A stretch of DNA of 64,000 nt from Deltaproteobacteria bacterium (GTDB lineage: Bacteria; Myxococcota_A; Polyangia; Polyangiales; JADJMO01): contig JANYDK010000014.1 of the NCBI GenBank assembly GCA_025363655.1, forward strand, positions 1 through 64,000. Reading direction: 5' to 3'. Position numbers and translations under genes: made by a program. Shown here piece by piece: positions 44,426-53,312 of the stretch. The notes under the pieces are model-generated. The model did no database searches and was not told the DNA's origin. It was given only the letters and a program-made list of their open reading frames with translations. The stretch's first letter is position 1, and every line of letters starts with the position of its first letter.

Positions 44426-47203
44426 ATGGCCGCTTGTCCCCAGTGCCAAGCGCCGTATGACCCGCAGAGCCACCGCTTCTGCCCGTCGTGCGGCTTCCCC
44501 GTAGGGGAGGTGTCCCAGCGCTCGGACGATCCGCTGATCGGCAAGAGCTTGCCGGGCGGCTACGTGCTGCTCGAGCTCATAGGTGTCGGTGGCATGGGTC
44601 GCGTCTACCGGGCCGAGCAGAAGGCGCTCGGGCGCACGGTCGCGGTCAAGGTCATCCACCCGCACCTGCACGGAGAAGAAGGCGCTGCGGCGCGCTTCAT
44701 CACCGAGGCCCGCGCGGCGAGTCGGCTCAACCATCCCAACGTCGTCGGCGTCATCGACTTCGGCCGCACCGGCGCCAACGAAGGAAATCTCCTCTACCTG
44801 GTGATGGAGTTCCTCCGCGGGCGCGACCTCTCGCGCGTCGCGTACGAGGAAGGCCCCCTCTCCTTCCCGCGCATCATCGACGTCTTGCGGCAGACGCTCT
44901 TCGCGCTCGACGAAGCGCACCACCTCGGAATCATCCACCGCGACGTCAAGCCCGAGAACATCGTCCTCGAGCCGATGCGCGGCGGCGGCGACTTCGTGAA
45001 GGTGGTCGATTTCGGCCTCGCCAAGCTGCGGCCCGACATGCTCACGGGCATCACCACCAACGGCAGCGGCATCACCAGCCCCGGCATCGTCTGCGGCACG
45101 CCCGACTACATGAGCCCCGAGCAAGGGCGCGGCGATCCGCTCGATGCGCGCTCCGATCTCTACGCGCTCGGCGTCATCATGTTCCAGCTGCTCACTGGGC
45201 AGCTCCCCTTCGAGGCAGCGTCGCCGACGCAGGTCGTGCTCATGCACCTCCAGCAGCCGCCGCCCGATCCGCGTCGGCTCTGCCCCGATCGTCGCATCCC
45301 CGACGTCATCGCCGATGTCTGCTTGAAGGCGCTCGAGAAAGATCGCAACCGGCGCTACACGAACGCGCCCGATTTCGTCAAAGCGCTCGACGCCGCGCTC
45401 CTCTCCATCGCCGCGCCGCAGGTGGTTGCGAAGACGCGCGGAATCCTCTGCGTGCACTGTCAGGCCGAGGTGCCGGCAGGCCAGAAATTCTGCGGTGAAT
45501 GCGGTTCACGCGTCTCCACCAGCGCCGTGCCCGAGAAGAGCGCCGCGCCGGTGACGATGGAACCGCCGGCCGCGGTCGAGAGCTTGCGCGTCCCGGCGAT
45601 GGCGCGCGCCGTCTCGCAGGCGACGCTCGTCGGACCGGGCGGCAAGCTGACGTTGCCGCTGCCGCTGATGGGCCGCGAAGACGATTTGCACTGGCTCACC
45701 GATCGGCAACGCGAAGCGGTGAGTGGTCCTCGCGGCGCACGCATCGTCGGTGAGGTCGGCGTCGGCAAGACCCGCCTGCTCCGTGAGTTCCTCGCCCGCG
45801 CCCGCACCGAAGGCGACCGCGTCATCGAAATCGCCTTCGATCCGGCGTGGGCCGACGTCGGGTACTTCGGGCTCGCCGACGCCATCGAGAAGCTGACCGG
45901 CGTCACCACGTCGACCGACTTGCGGCGATTGCCCATCGACGAGTCGTCGCGCGACGACGTGATGAAGGGGCTCCTCGAGATCGTCGTCCGGCCGCTCGGC
46001 ACCAAGCTGCCCGCCGAGGTGCGTCGGTACGCCGCCGCGGCCGCGCTCCGTTGGTCGCTCACCTATGCCTCGCGCGAGAGCGGAGGTCGTCGGCTCGTGC
46101 TCTCGCTCGACGATCTGCAGCGCTTCGACGGGGCTACTCGGCACGCCATCAGCGACGTCCTCGGCGAGCCGCCGGCGTGCCCGCTGCTGATCATCGCCAC
46201 GCATCCGGCAGGGTTCGAAGCGGGTTGGCCGGCGGGTCGCTCGCACGCGCGCATTCTCAACGGGCTCCCTTCGGCGCTCGCGCTCTCGGCCTTGCGAGGG
46301 CTCTCGCCCCAGAGCGCGGCGAGCGCGGTCGAGCGGCTGTCGGAAGAGTCACCGCGGGGCATCGCGCCGCTCTACCTCGATCAAGTCGTTCGCTACGCGC
46401 AGGAAGGCGGGGGTCCGGCCCCCTCTCGCGTCGCCGACCTCGTCGCCGCTCGCATCGAACGCCTCGGCGCCGACGCTCGTCGCGTGCTCCAGGCCGCGGC
46501 CATCATCAGCGACGAAGTGAAGCCCGAGCAGCTCGGCCCGCTGCTGCCCGAAGGCGTTCGCGTCGGTCCCGCGCTCGATCGTTCGATCGGCTCGGGCATC
46601 CTCGAAGAGATCGTCGGTGGCCTCCGCTTCGCGCATCCGCTCTTCCGCGACGTCTGCTTGGCGACGCTGCCCGTCGGTGCGCGGCGCGAATTGCACTCGA
46701 AAGCAGGGCAAATCGCCGCCGACACGGGCGCGCCGATCGAGGTCCGGGCGATGCACGCGTTCTTCGCCCAAGACGCGCTCGAGGCGCTTTTGCTGCTCGA
46801 GCAAGTCGGCGATCGCTGCACCCAGCGCGACGACGACGAGGGCGCGATCATCGCCTTGCGACGATGCCTCGAGTTGGCGCGCCGCGCGCTCTTCCGCGGC
46901 GATCTCGACGAGCCCGAACGCGCAGTCGTCATCTTCAGCCGCAAGCTCGGCGAAGCGTTGGCGCGCGCGGGTTATCTGACGGACTCCGAGGGCATCCTCC
47001 GCGAAGCTCTCGACCTGGCCGGACCGGCCGACACCGATCGCGCTCGCATCCTCGAAGCGTTGGCGAAGGTCGCTAGGTCACGCGAACGTTTCCCCGAGGC
47101 CACTGCGCTCCTCAAGGAAGCGATCGCGACTGCAGCCCGCTCCGGAGCCCGCGAGCTACAAGCGAACTTGCAGCAGCTCGAATCTCAGTGGCGCGCAGCC
47201 TGA
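44426..47203 (+). CDS. Large regulator: Ser/Thr kinase with two zinc ribbons and a STAND-like ATPase
   Basis: A 925-residue soluble protein. Domain order: zinc ribbon (C4, C7, C19, C22), kinase 45-325 with glycine loop GVGGMG, K75, catalytic D173 in HRDVKPEN and DFG at 195-197; second zinc ribbon (C342, C345, C356, C359); P-loop ATPase from about 410 (GEVGVGKTR at 442-450, then LVLSLDDLQRFD as Walker B); and C-terminal helical repeats to 925. This layout resembles large myxobacterial signalling kinases with AAA/ORC-like sensor ATPases. Paired zinc ribbons flanking the kinase are unusual. Input signal and targets are unknown. Confidence 0.87.
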   Translation: MAACPQCQAPYDPQSHRFCPSCGFPVGEVSQRSDDPLIGKSLPGGYVLLELIGVGGMGRVYRAEQKALGRTVAVKVIHPHLHGEEGAAARFITEARAASRLNHPNVVGVIDFGRTGANEGNLLYLVMEFLRGRDLSRVAYEEGPLSFPRIIDVLRQTLFALDEAHHLGIIHRDVKPENIVLEPMRGGGDFVKVVDFGLAKLRPDMLTGITTNGSGITSPGIVCGTPDYMSPEQGRGDPLDARSDLYALGVIMFQLLTGQLPFEAASPTQVVLMHLQQPPPDPRRLCPDRRIPDVIADVCLKALEKDRNRRYTNAPDFVKALDAALLSIAAPQVVAKTRGILCVHCQAEVPAGQKFCGECGSRVSTSAVPEKSAAPVTMEPPAAVESLRVPAMARAVSQATLVGPGGKLTLPLPLMGREDDLHWLTDRQREAVSGPRGARIVGEVGVGKTRLLREFLARARTEGDRVIEIAFDPAWADVGYFGLADAIEKLTGVTTSTDLRRLPIDESSRDDVMKGLLEIVVRPLGTKLPAEVRRYAAAAALRWSLTYASRESGGRRLVLSLDDLQRFDGATRHAISDVLGEPPACPLLIIATHPAGFEAGWPAGRSHARILNGLPSALALSALRGLSPQSAASAVERLSEESPRGIAPLYLDQVVRYAQEGGGPAPSRVADLVAARIERLGADARRVLQAAAIISDEVKPEQLGPLLPEGVRVGPALDRSIGSGILEEIVGGLRFAHPLFRDVCLATLPVGARRELHSKAGQIAADTGAPIEVRAMHAFFAQDALEALLLLEQVGDRCTQRDDDEGAIIALRRCLELARRALFRGDLDEPERAVVIFSRKLGEALARAGYLTDSEGILREALDLAGPADTDRARILEALAKVARSRERFPEATALLKEAIATAARSGARELQANLQQLESQWRAA

Positions 47204-47206
47204 CGC

Positions 47207-47803
47207 TCAGTAGGGCGTCGGCTTCATCGCGGCGAGGGCGACGCTGACTTCGCACGACGGCAAGCCCACGACGGCGCCGTAGCTGCCTTCGATGCGCGAG
47301 ATGAAGGCGGCTGCGCGGCCCTGGATGCCGTAGCCGCCGGCCTTGTCACGCCCTTCGCCGCTCGTGACGTAGTCGGCGATTTCCTCTTCGCCGAGCTCGC
47401 GGAAGATGACGCGCGTGGCCACGCTCTCGACGTGTCGACCGCCGCTGAAGCCAGCGATGCCGAAGCGGGTGACGACGACGTGTGCGCGGCCCGAGAGGAG
47501 ACGGAGCATGCGCGCGCCGTCGGCGTCGTCTGTGGGCTTCTGCAAGATTTCTTGGTCGACCACGACCATCGTGTCGGCGACGACGATGGCGTCGAACGGC
47601 CTCATGACGGTGAGCTGCCGGGCGGCAGCGAGCTTGGCGGCGACGATGCGCTCGATGTACGCGGCCGGCGTTTCTCCCGGTCGCTCGCTCTCGTCGACGT
47701 CGACGCTGCGCACCTGCACACGATGTCCGAGCGCCTCGAGCAGCTCTTTGCGCCGAGGTGAAGCGGAGGCGAGGAGCAAGGTCTTCGGCTCGATGCCGGG
47801 CAT
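47207..47803 (-). CDS. maf: Maf family nucleoside triphosphate pyrophosphatase
   Basis: A 198-residue protein. Seen: LLASASPRRKELLEALG, DVDESERPGETP, IVVADTMVVVDQEILQKPTD and KAGGYGIQGRAAAFISRIEGSYGAVVGLP. Maf proteins hydrolyse dTTP, UTP or modified nucleotides to monophosphates and have been linked to septum control. The ADTMVV in place of ADTvV-like variants does not settle dTTP versus other substrates. It is divergent from the CPBP protease gene. Confidence 0.92.
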   Translation of the reverse strand: MPGIEPKTLLLASASPRRKELLEALGHRVQVRSVDVDESERPGETPAAYIERIVAAKLAAARQLTVMRPFDAIVVADTMVVVDQEILQKPTDDADGARMLRLLSGRAHVVVTRFGIAGFSGGRHVESVATRVIFRELGEEEIADYVTSGEGRDKAGGYGIQGRAAAFISRIEGSYGAVVGLPSCEVSVALAAMKPTPY

Positions 47804-47856
47804 GGTCTACGCGTAGCGCGTTGCCGCTCGGCTGGCCACGATCCACGTTGTCCGCG

Positions 47857-48537
47857 ATGACTCTGTCGGCCGGTTCTCGTGCGTCTCGCCTCAAGGGGCA
47901 CGGCGCGCACCCGGCGCTCTTGGCCGCAGTCACCTACGGCGCGCTGACGGCGGTCGCGCTCGGCATCGGGTGGGTTCGCGGCGCACCCAACGTCTTCCTC
48001 TGTCGCCCATCGCACGCGTTCGAGACGGCAATCGCAGCGCATTTCGTCAGCCTCGGACTCGGGCTGGTGCTCGCCGTGCTCGTCGCCACCGCCACACGGG
48101 TGCTCGTGCGCACGCGCAGCTGGGCGAGTGCGCTGCACGAAGATCTTCGCCCTTTCGCCCGCGCGCTCGGCGGCGAGGCGGTGATCGTGGTTGCGCTGGC
48201 TTCGGCGATCGGTGAAGAAACGCTCTTCCGCGGCGCGCTCCAGCCTTGGATTGGGCTCGTCGCCTCGAGCGTCCTCTTCGGCGTGCTCCACCAGATGCGC
48301 GGACGATCGCGCGTCGCCTGGTGGCTCTTCGCGACGCTCGTCGGGCTGGCGTTCGGCGCCATTTTCCGCTTCACCGGCTCGCTCCTCGGCGCCATCGTGG
48401 CGCACGCGACGATCAACGCCGTCAACCTCCGCTTCCTCATCGCCCACGATCCCCAGCGAATGCCCAGCCTCGGCGGGCTCCTCGGTCCACCGCCGTCCGC
48501 GCGCGCCGGAAAAGCACGCAGCGAAGGCCAGAGGTAG
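47857..48537 (+). CDS. CPBP family intramembrane metalloprotease
   Basis: A 226-residue membrane protein with about six helices. The metal site motifs are E120-E121-x3-R125 (AIGEETLFRGAL), FGVLHQ and HATINAVN, all as in CAAX-prenyl-protease-like and bacteriocin-processing CPBP proteins. The ATG at 47857 gives the first helix immediately. No partner gene is obvious. The last bases overlap a short direct repeat at 48527-48561. Confidence 0.85.
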   Translation: MTLSAGSRASRLKGHGAHPALLAAVTYGALTAVALGIGWVRGAPNVFLCRPSHAFETAIAAHFVSLGLGLVLAVLVATATRVLVRTRSWASALHEDLRPFARALGGEAVIVVALASAIGEETLFRGALQPWIGLVASSVLFGVLHQMRGRSRVAWWLFATLVGLAFGAIFRFTGSLLGAIVAHATINAVNLRFLIAHDPQRMPSLGGLLGPPPSARAGKARSEGQR

Positions 48538-48561
48538 GCCGGAAGGCGCCAGAGGTAGGCC
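48527..48561. repeat. Short direct repeat at the end of the CPBP gene
   Basis: The 14-mer GCCAGAGGTAGGCC occurs at 48527-48540 and again at 48548-48561, with GGAAGGC between; a partial third copy (GGCCAGAGG) overlaps the end of the second. The stop codon TAG lies inside the first copy. Confidence 0.6.
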
Positions 48562-48679
48562 AGAGGCGGCCCGGTCCGTTGCGCCGGCATCTGCGACGAG
48601 GCGACAATGGTGGACTGCCGGCGAGATCGCCTGCTAGAGAAGCGCCGCCCGGTTTCACGGTCGCCTGACTCCAGAGAAG

Positions 48680-49612
48680 ATGAGCGCGTCGTCCCACTCC
48701 ATCCCTTCGGCCGAGCGCGCGGTGCGTGCGTTCGAGCGCGCGGCGCGGATGGCGAAGCGTGAGACCGATTCGACCGTGGTCGTCACCACCGACGCCGATC
48801 TGCGCGTGCTCCCCGTCGGCGTCGTCCGCGCGGGGCTCGATCAAGTGCTGATGGGCGACGATCCCGAGGCGGGGCTCGACGGCTTGCTCGAGGGCGGCAT
48901 CCTCGAGGTGCTGCTTCCCGAAGTGAGCGCGATGGTCGGCTTCGGCGATGGCGAGTGGCGCCACAAGGACATCTGGAAGCACACCAAACAGGTGGTGAGC
49001 CAGGCGACGCCACGCATCGAGGTCCGTTGGGGCGCGCTCCTCCACGACATCGGAAAAATGCGCACGCGCAGCATCTCGCCGGATGGTGAGGTCCACTTCT
49101 TCGGTCACGCCGAGGTGGGCGCGCGGATGTTCGACAAAATGCAGCGCCGCATGCCGCTCTTCGGCGGCGAAGAGACGCTGCGCGAAGAGGTTCGCTTCCT
49201 CATCCTCCATCACCTTCGCGCCGCGCAATACGATGCGTCGTGGACCGACTCGGCGGTGCGACGGTTCGCCAAAGAGGTGGGGCCCTACCTCGAAGATTTG
49301 CTCTGCCTCTCGCGCGCCGACATCACCACCAAGCGCCCCGAGAAGAAGCGGCGCGGGCTCCGTCAGATCGAAGAGCTGGCCGCGCGCGTGGAGAAGATTC
49401 GCGAAGAGGACGCGCGCGTGCCGCCGCTGCCGAAGGGTCTAGGCACGGCGATCTCTGCAAAATTCGGAGTGCCGCCGAGCCCGGCGCTGGGCATCCTCCT
49501 CCGCGCGCTGACGGGCGCGATCGAGTCCGGCGAGCTCCCAGGGCACCAGCCGGCCGACGTGTACTTGGATTTCCTCGCGCAGAACGTCGCGCGCTTCGGC
49601 TTGCCCAGTTAG
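48680..49612 (+). CDS. HD-domain protein related to the C-terminal part of tRNA nucleotidyltransferase
   Basis: A 310-residue protein. The HD motif is ALLHDIGKMRT, preceded by EWRHKDIWKHTKQVV and followed by HFFGHAEVGARMF and FLILHHLRAAQYD. These match the HD phosphohydrolase region of bacterial CCA-adding enzymes, but the N-terminal nucleotidyltransferase head (GGxVRD and DxD) is absent. It is therefore a stand-alone phosphohydrolase, possibly acting on nucleotides or 2',3'-cyclic phosphates. The substrate is inferred only. Confidence 0.78.
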   Translation: MSASSHSIPSAERAVRAFERAARMAKRETDSTVVVTTDADLRVLPVGVVRAGLDQVLMGDDPEAGLDGLLEGGILEVLLPEVSAMVGFGDGEWRHKDIWKHTKQVVSQATPRIEVRWGALLHDIGKMRTRSISPDGEVHFFGHAEVGARMFDKMQRRMPLFGGEETLREEVRFLILHHLRAAQYDASWTDSAVRRFAKEVGPYLEDLLCLSRADITTKRPEKKRRGLRQIEELAARVEKIREEDARVPPLPKGLGTAISAKFGVPPSPALGILLRALTGAIESGELPGHQPADVYLDFLAQNVARFGLPS

Positions 49613-49666
49613 CTCGGCAACCGAGCGCGACGGCTCCCGCGCACGGAACATGCTAAGTGGCGCTCC

Positions 49667-50797
49667 ATGGCGAGTCGCATCCCCGTTTGCGCCCCTGTTT
49701 TCACTGGGAAAGAGCGCACCTACGTCCTCGAAGCGGTCGACAGCGGATGGATCTCCTCTGCCGGCGAGTTCATCGCCAAATTCGAAGCCAGCTTCGGCAA
49801 GCTGTGCGGCGTTCGCCACGTCGAGGCGTGCGCCAACGGCACAGTGGCGCTTCATCTCTTGCTCCACGGCATCGGCATCGGCGCCGGCGACGAGGTCATC
49901 GTTCCGAGTGAGACGTTCGCGGCGTCCGGCAACGCCGTCGTCTACACCGGCGCGACGCCCGTCTTCTGCGAGATCGACCCGCGCACCTGGTGCCTCGACG
50001 TCGCCGACGCGCTTCGTCGCGTGACGCCGAACACCAAGGCGATCATGGGCGTCGATCTCTTCGGGATGGTCGCCGACTACGCCGAGCTCCGCGCTGGGCT
50101 CGCGGCGATGGGACGCAGTGACGTCAAGCTCATCGAAGACGCCGCCGAAGCCGCGGGCTCGCGCGTCGAAGGGAAGTTCGCTGGATCGCTCGCCGACGCC
50201 GCCATTTTTAGCTTCTTCGGCAACAAGACGCTCACCACCGGCGAGGGCGGCGCGATCACCACCGACGACGTCGCGCTCGGCGCCCGTCTCAAATTTCTCA
50301 AGAACCACGGGATGGATCAGAAGCGTCGCTACTACCACCCCGAGCTCGGCTTCAACTACCGGATGACCAACCTCCAGGCCGCCGTCGGCTGCGCGCAGGT
50401 CGAGGCCGCCACCGATCTCTTCGCGCGCAAGAAGCGGGTCAACGCGCGCTATCGCGAGAAGCTCGCCGGCATCCCCGGCATTCGCTTCGCCGAGGTGCCG
50501 AAGAACCAAGACGTCGTCCCCTGGCTGCACGCGATCGTCGACGATCACCTCGCGGGCGAAGATGCACGCGATGCGCTCCTCGTGCGCATGCTCGAGCACG
50601 GGGTCGAGACGCGACCGTTCTTCGTGCCGATGCACCTGTTCCCCTACCTCGCGAAGACGCCCGTCGCCGGGCTCGGCGCGCTGCCGGTGACGGAGACGAT
50701 CGCCGCCAAGGGCATCTGCCTCCCGAGCGGCGGCGGGCTCACCGACGAAGAGATCGATCGCAGCATCGCGGCGCTCCTGCAGTGCCGGGAAAAATAA
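49667..50797 (+). CDS. DegT/DnrJ/EryC1/StrS sugar aminotransferase
   Basis: A 376-residue PLP enzyme. Seen: VDSGWISSAGEFIAKFE, ACANGTVALHLLLHG, EVIVPSETFAASGNAV, IEDAAEAAGS, and the PLP lysine in FFGNKTLTTGEGGAI, then NYRMTNLQAAVG. It matches GDP-perosamine synthase and PglE-like enzymes that aminate keto-sugar nucleotides for surface polysaccharides. No sugar-nucleotide dehydratase is adjacent. hisIE follows after 6 bases. Confidence 0.87.
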   Translation: MASRIPVCAPVFTGKERTYVLEAVDSGWISSAGEFIAKFEASFGKLCGVRHVEACANGTVALHLLLHGIGIGAGDEVIVPSETFAASGNAVVYTGATPVFCEIDPRTWCLDVADALRRVTPNTKAIMGVDLFGMVADYAELRAGLAAMGRSDVKLIEDAAEAAGSRVEGKFAGSLADAAIFSFFGNKTLTTGEGGAITTDDVALGARLKFLKNHGMDQKRRYYHPELGFNYRMTNLQAAVGCAQVEAATDLFARKKRVNARYREKLAGIPGIRFAEVPKNQDVVPWLHAIVDDHLAGEDARDALLVRMLEHGVETRPFFVPMHLFPYLAKTPVAGLGALPVTETIAAKGICLPSGGGLTDEEIDRSIAALLQCREK

Positions 50798-50803
50798 GGC
50801 GAA

Positions 50804-51556
50804 ATGAGCGTTCGTGACGACGCGGGGGCGCTGCCGACGGGGGTGAAGTGGGATGAGCGTGGGCTCGTCGTCGCCGTCGCGCAAGATCGGTGGAGCGGCC
50901 GCGTGCAGATGGTCGCGTGGATGAACGAAGAGGCGTTGCGGGTGACGCTGACGACGAAGAAGGCGACGTTCTTCTCACGCTCGCGCGGCCGACTCTGGAC
51001 CAAGGGCGAGACGAGCGGGCACACGCTGAAGGTGCACACGGTGCATCTCGACTGCGACGGTGATTCGCTCGTGCTGCTCGTCGAGCCGAACGGTCCGAGC
51101 TGCCACACCGGCGAGGAGACGTGCTTCTTCGCACGCCTCGAGAGTCTCGATACGCCCCTTGCGCCCATCGCGCCCATTGCGCCCATCGCGCCCATCGCGC
51201 CCATCGCGATCTCGCGCGCGGACGTGGCCACGCCGGCGCTCGACGAGCTGACGTGCGACATCGAGTCGCGCAAGCAGAGCGACGGTGAGAAGAGCTACAC
51301 CAAGAGCCTCCTCGAGAAGGGGCCGGTGCGCATCGGCGAGAAGCTCCGCGAAGAGGCCGACGAATTGGCGCGCGCGCTCGAAGGCGAGAGCGACGAACGG
51401 GTCGCCTCCGAAGCTGCCGATTTACTCTATCACCTGATGGTCGGGCTCGCGGCCCGTGGGCTCGACCTCGACGACGTCGCGCGCATGCTGTCCAAGCGAC
51501 GGGGGACGAGCGGGCACGCCGAGAAGGCCTCCCGGCCCATCCCCAAGCTCGGGTAG
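50804..51556 (+). CDS. hisIE: Bifunctional phosphoribosyl-AMP cyclohydrolase / phosphoribosyl-ATP pyrophosphatase
   Basis: A 250-residue HisIE. The HisI half (residues 1-115) has VQMVAWMNEEALRVTL, TFFSRSRGRLWTKGETSGH and the zinc cysteines CDGDS, NGPSCHTG and ETCFF. The HisE half (from about 145) has LEKGPVRIGEKLREEADELA and EAADLLYHLMVGLA. The linker between them is a perfect five-unit tandem repeat coding for API-API-API. These enzymes do steps 2 and 3 of histidine synthesis. The other his genes are not in the window. Confidence 0.93.
   Translation: MSVRDDAGALPTGVKWDERGLVVAVAQDRWSGRVQMVAWMNEEALRVTLTTKKATFFSRSRGRLWTKGETSGHTLKVHTVHLDCDGDSLVLLVEPNGPSCHTGEETCFFARLESLDTPLAPIAPIAPIAPIAPIAISRADVATPALDELTCDIESRKQSDGEKSYTKSLLEKGPVRIGEKLREEADELARALEGESDERVASEAADLLYHLMVGLAARGLDLDDVARMLSKRRGTSGHAEKASRPIPKLG
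51161..51205 (+). repeat. Five tandem 9-bp repeats in the hisIE linker
   Basis: The unit GCGCCCATC repeats five times (one copy with a C to T change at its last base), adding three residues per unit to the inter-domain linker. Copy number changes would keep the frame. Confidence 0.9.
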
Positions 51557-51589
51557 CAAAGCGGGTGAGACGAGCGATACATTGGGGCG

Positions 51590-52276
51590 ATGGCCGAATA
51601 CCCGCCGCCGCCAGCGTCATTGCCGTTCAACGTCGCGCCGGGCACGGTGGTGCCGCGCAAGCTGCTCGACCCGGCGCTGGTGAGCTGGGCGACGGGCAAG
51701 GGATACGTCCTCAACTCGTATGCGTCGGCCGCTTGGTACCAAGGTTGGGGACCGTTCACCTTCCTCGGCGAGATCCAAGGCGTCGGGCTCGAGCTGCTCT
51801 GCGATTTCGGTGACACCGATCTCTACCTCGTCGAGGTCTACGCTTCGGGCGACATTTCCTACGACAAACAAGGCCATTTTCACCACGGAGGCGATCGCAA
51901 ATTGGTCGCCTTCGTCACCTCGCCGCAGCTCCTCCACCGCGCCTCGGTGTGGTCGCGCGTCGATGCCAACGTCAGCCACGAGCTCGGCAAGACGCTCGGC
52001 TCGCTCTTCGGCGGCAGCGGCAACAAGCCCAAGCTCGGCGACGATCGCTTCGAGTCTTTCTACGAGGTGGCGATGCCGACCAAGGAAGAGGGTATCGGCG
52101 CGATGACGCCGGCGCTGAAGGCCATGATGATCGAGCGCCAGTTCCGCGGCATCCTCGAGCTGCGGGCCGGCGGCTTCATCTGCGCGCCGCTCGGCAGCCC
52201 TCCCCTCGACCCGACCACGCTCGAGCGGACCATCACCGGCATCGGTGATCTCTACCGCGCCGCCATCACCCGCTGA
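51590..52276 (+). CDS. Hypothetical protein
   Basis: A 228-residue protein with no signal peptide or membrane helix. It is rich in aromatic and beta-type segments (SYASAAWYQGWGPFTFLGEIQ, LYLVEVYASGDISYDKQGHF), and ends RGILELRAGGFICAPLGSPP. I do not recognise a family. It is convergent with the TPR protein gene, 22 bases apart. Confidence 0.6.
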   Translation: MAEYPPPPASLPFNVAPGTVVPRKLLDPALVSWATGKGYVLNSYASAAWYQGWGPFTFLGEIQGVGLELLCDFGDTDLYLVEVYASGDISYDKQGHFHHGGDRKLVAFVTSPQLLHRASVWSRVDANVSHELGKTLGSLFGGSGNKPKLGDDRFESFYEVAMPTKEEGIGAMTPALKAMMIERQFRGILELRAGGFICAPLGSPPLDPTTLERTITGIGDLYRAAITR

Positions 52277-52298
52277 GCGCCCGGCGACAAGCCTAGGG

Positions 52299-53312
52299 CT
52301 ATTTTTTCGGTGGTTTCGCGTTCGACGAAGGCCCGCCGGGCTTCGGCGCCGCGAGCCCGAGTTGCTGTTCGAGACGAAGCACGTGGGCCGCCGCGAGCTT
52401 GCGATAGCGATCGCTCGGCCACGCTTGCTGCAAGTATTTGTCGAACGCCTGGATGGCCGCGAGGAGGTGCAGCTCGCGATCGATCTCGTCTGTGGACTTC
52501 TCGGCCCACGCCTGTTCACCGAGCGCGCGATACCAATGCACCTCCCACGACGGCTCGAAGAAGACGTCGGGGGACTCGAGCTGTGAAAACGATGGGTCGG
52601 TCGCGATCGCCTGCTTGGCGTCCTCGAGCGCGCCCCAGCCGTCGCCCGCGCGATCGCGAATCACCGCCATCGTCCAGCGCACGAGCGTGCTGTCGGGATC
52701 GATCTGGAGCGCTTCTTCACCGGCCTCGAGCGCGAGGTCGAGCTGCCCGAGCCCCATGCGCGCTTCGGCGAGGTTGCCGAGGACGACGTGGCGACCGTAG
52801 GGCGAGTCTTCGAGGGGGAGCGCGCGCAGGTACGCAGCGACCTCGCGATCGCGTTGACCGAGGTGGGCGTGGCTGATTGCGAGCGAGAACCACGCGTCCT
52901 CGGCACCTGGATGCGCATCACCGGCGAGCGCGAGCGCTCCCTCGAGGACCGGCACCGCGCGAGAGTAATCGGCGAGCTCGACGAGCACGCGACCGAGATC
53001 GAGACGCAGCCGCGCATCGTTGCTCGTCTCTGCGCCGTAGCGCACGAGGAGCGCGCGGGCGTTGACGAGGAGCGCGTTGGCCTCGCCTGCATGCGGACCA
53101 TGCAAGCCACCTTCGCTGAGCGCGCTCTGCACCAGCTCCATCGCCCACGCATGCGCGAACGCCAGCTCGGACGGCGGCGGCAGCGATTTTGCCGCTGGAT
53201 CGTCCCACATCGAGACCGGCTTCGCTTCGGCAGGCGCCGTCGAGAGAACGCTCGCGAGACCGCTGGCCACCACGAGCGCGACGAGCGGGGCGAGCCGCAG
53301 CGTGAACCTCAC
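52299..53312 (-). CDS. Exported TPR protein
   Basis: A 337-residue protein from a GTG that overlaps the previous stop (GTGA at 53309-53312). Signal peptide: RFTLRLAPLVALVVASGLASVLSTAPAEA. Helical repeats follow, with recognisable TPR units (AEDAWFSLAISHAHLGQRDREVAAYLRAL, VVLGNLAEARMGLGQLDLALEAGEEAL). The end is Pro/Lys-rich. Paired with the next upstream gene, which is also an exported TPR protein, it probably forms a periplasmic or envelope complex. Confidence 0.75.
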   Translation of the reverse strand: MRFTLRLAPLVALVVASGLASVLSTAPAEAKPVSMWDDPAAKSLPPPSELAFAHAWAMELVQSALSEGGLHGPHAGEANALLVNARALLVRYGAETSNDARLRLDLGRVLVELADYSRAVPVLEGALALAGDAHPGAEDAWFSLAISHAHLGQRDREVAAYLRALPLEDSPYGRHVVLGNLAEARMGLGQLDLALEAGEEALQIDPDSTLVRWTMAVIRDRAGDGWGALEDAKQAIATDPSFSQLESPDVFFEPSWEVHWYRALGEQAWAEKSTDEIDRELHLLAAIQAFDKYLQQAWPSDRYRKLAAAHVLRLEQQLGLAAPKPGGPSSNAKPPKK

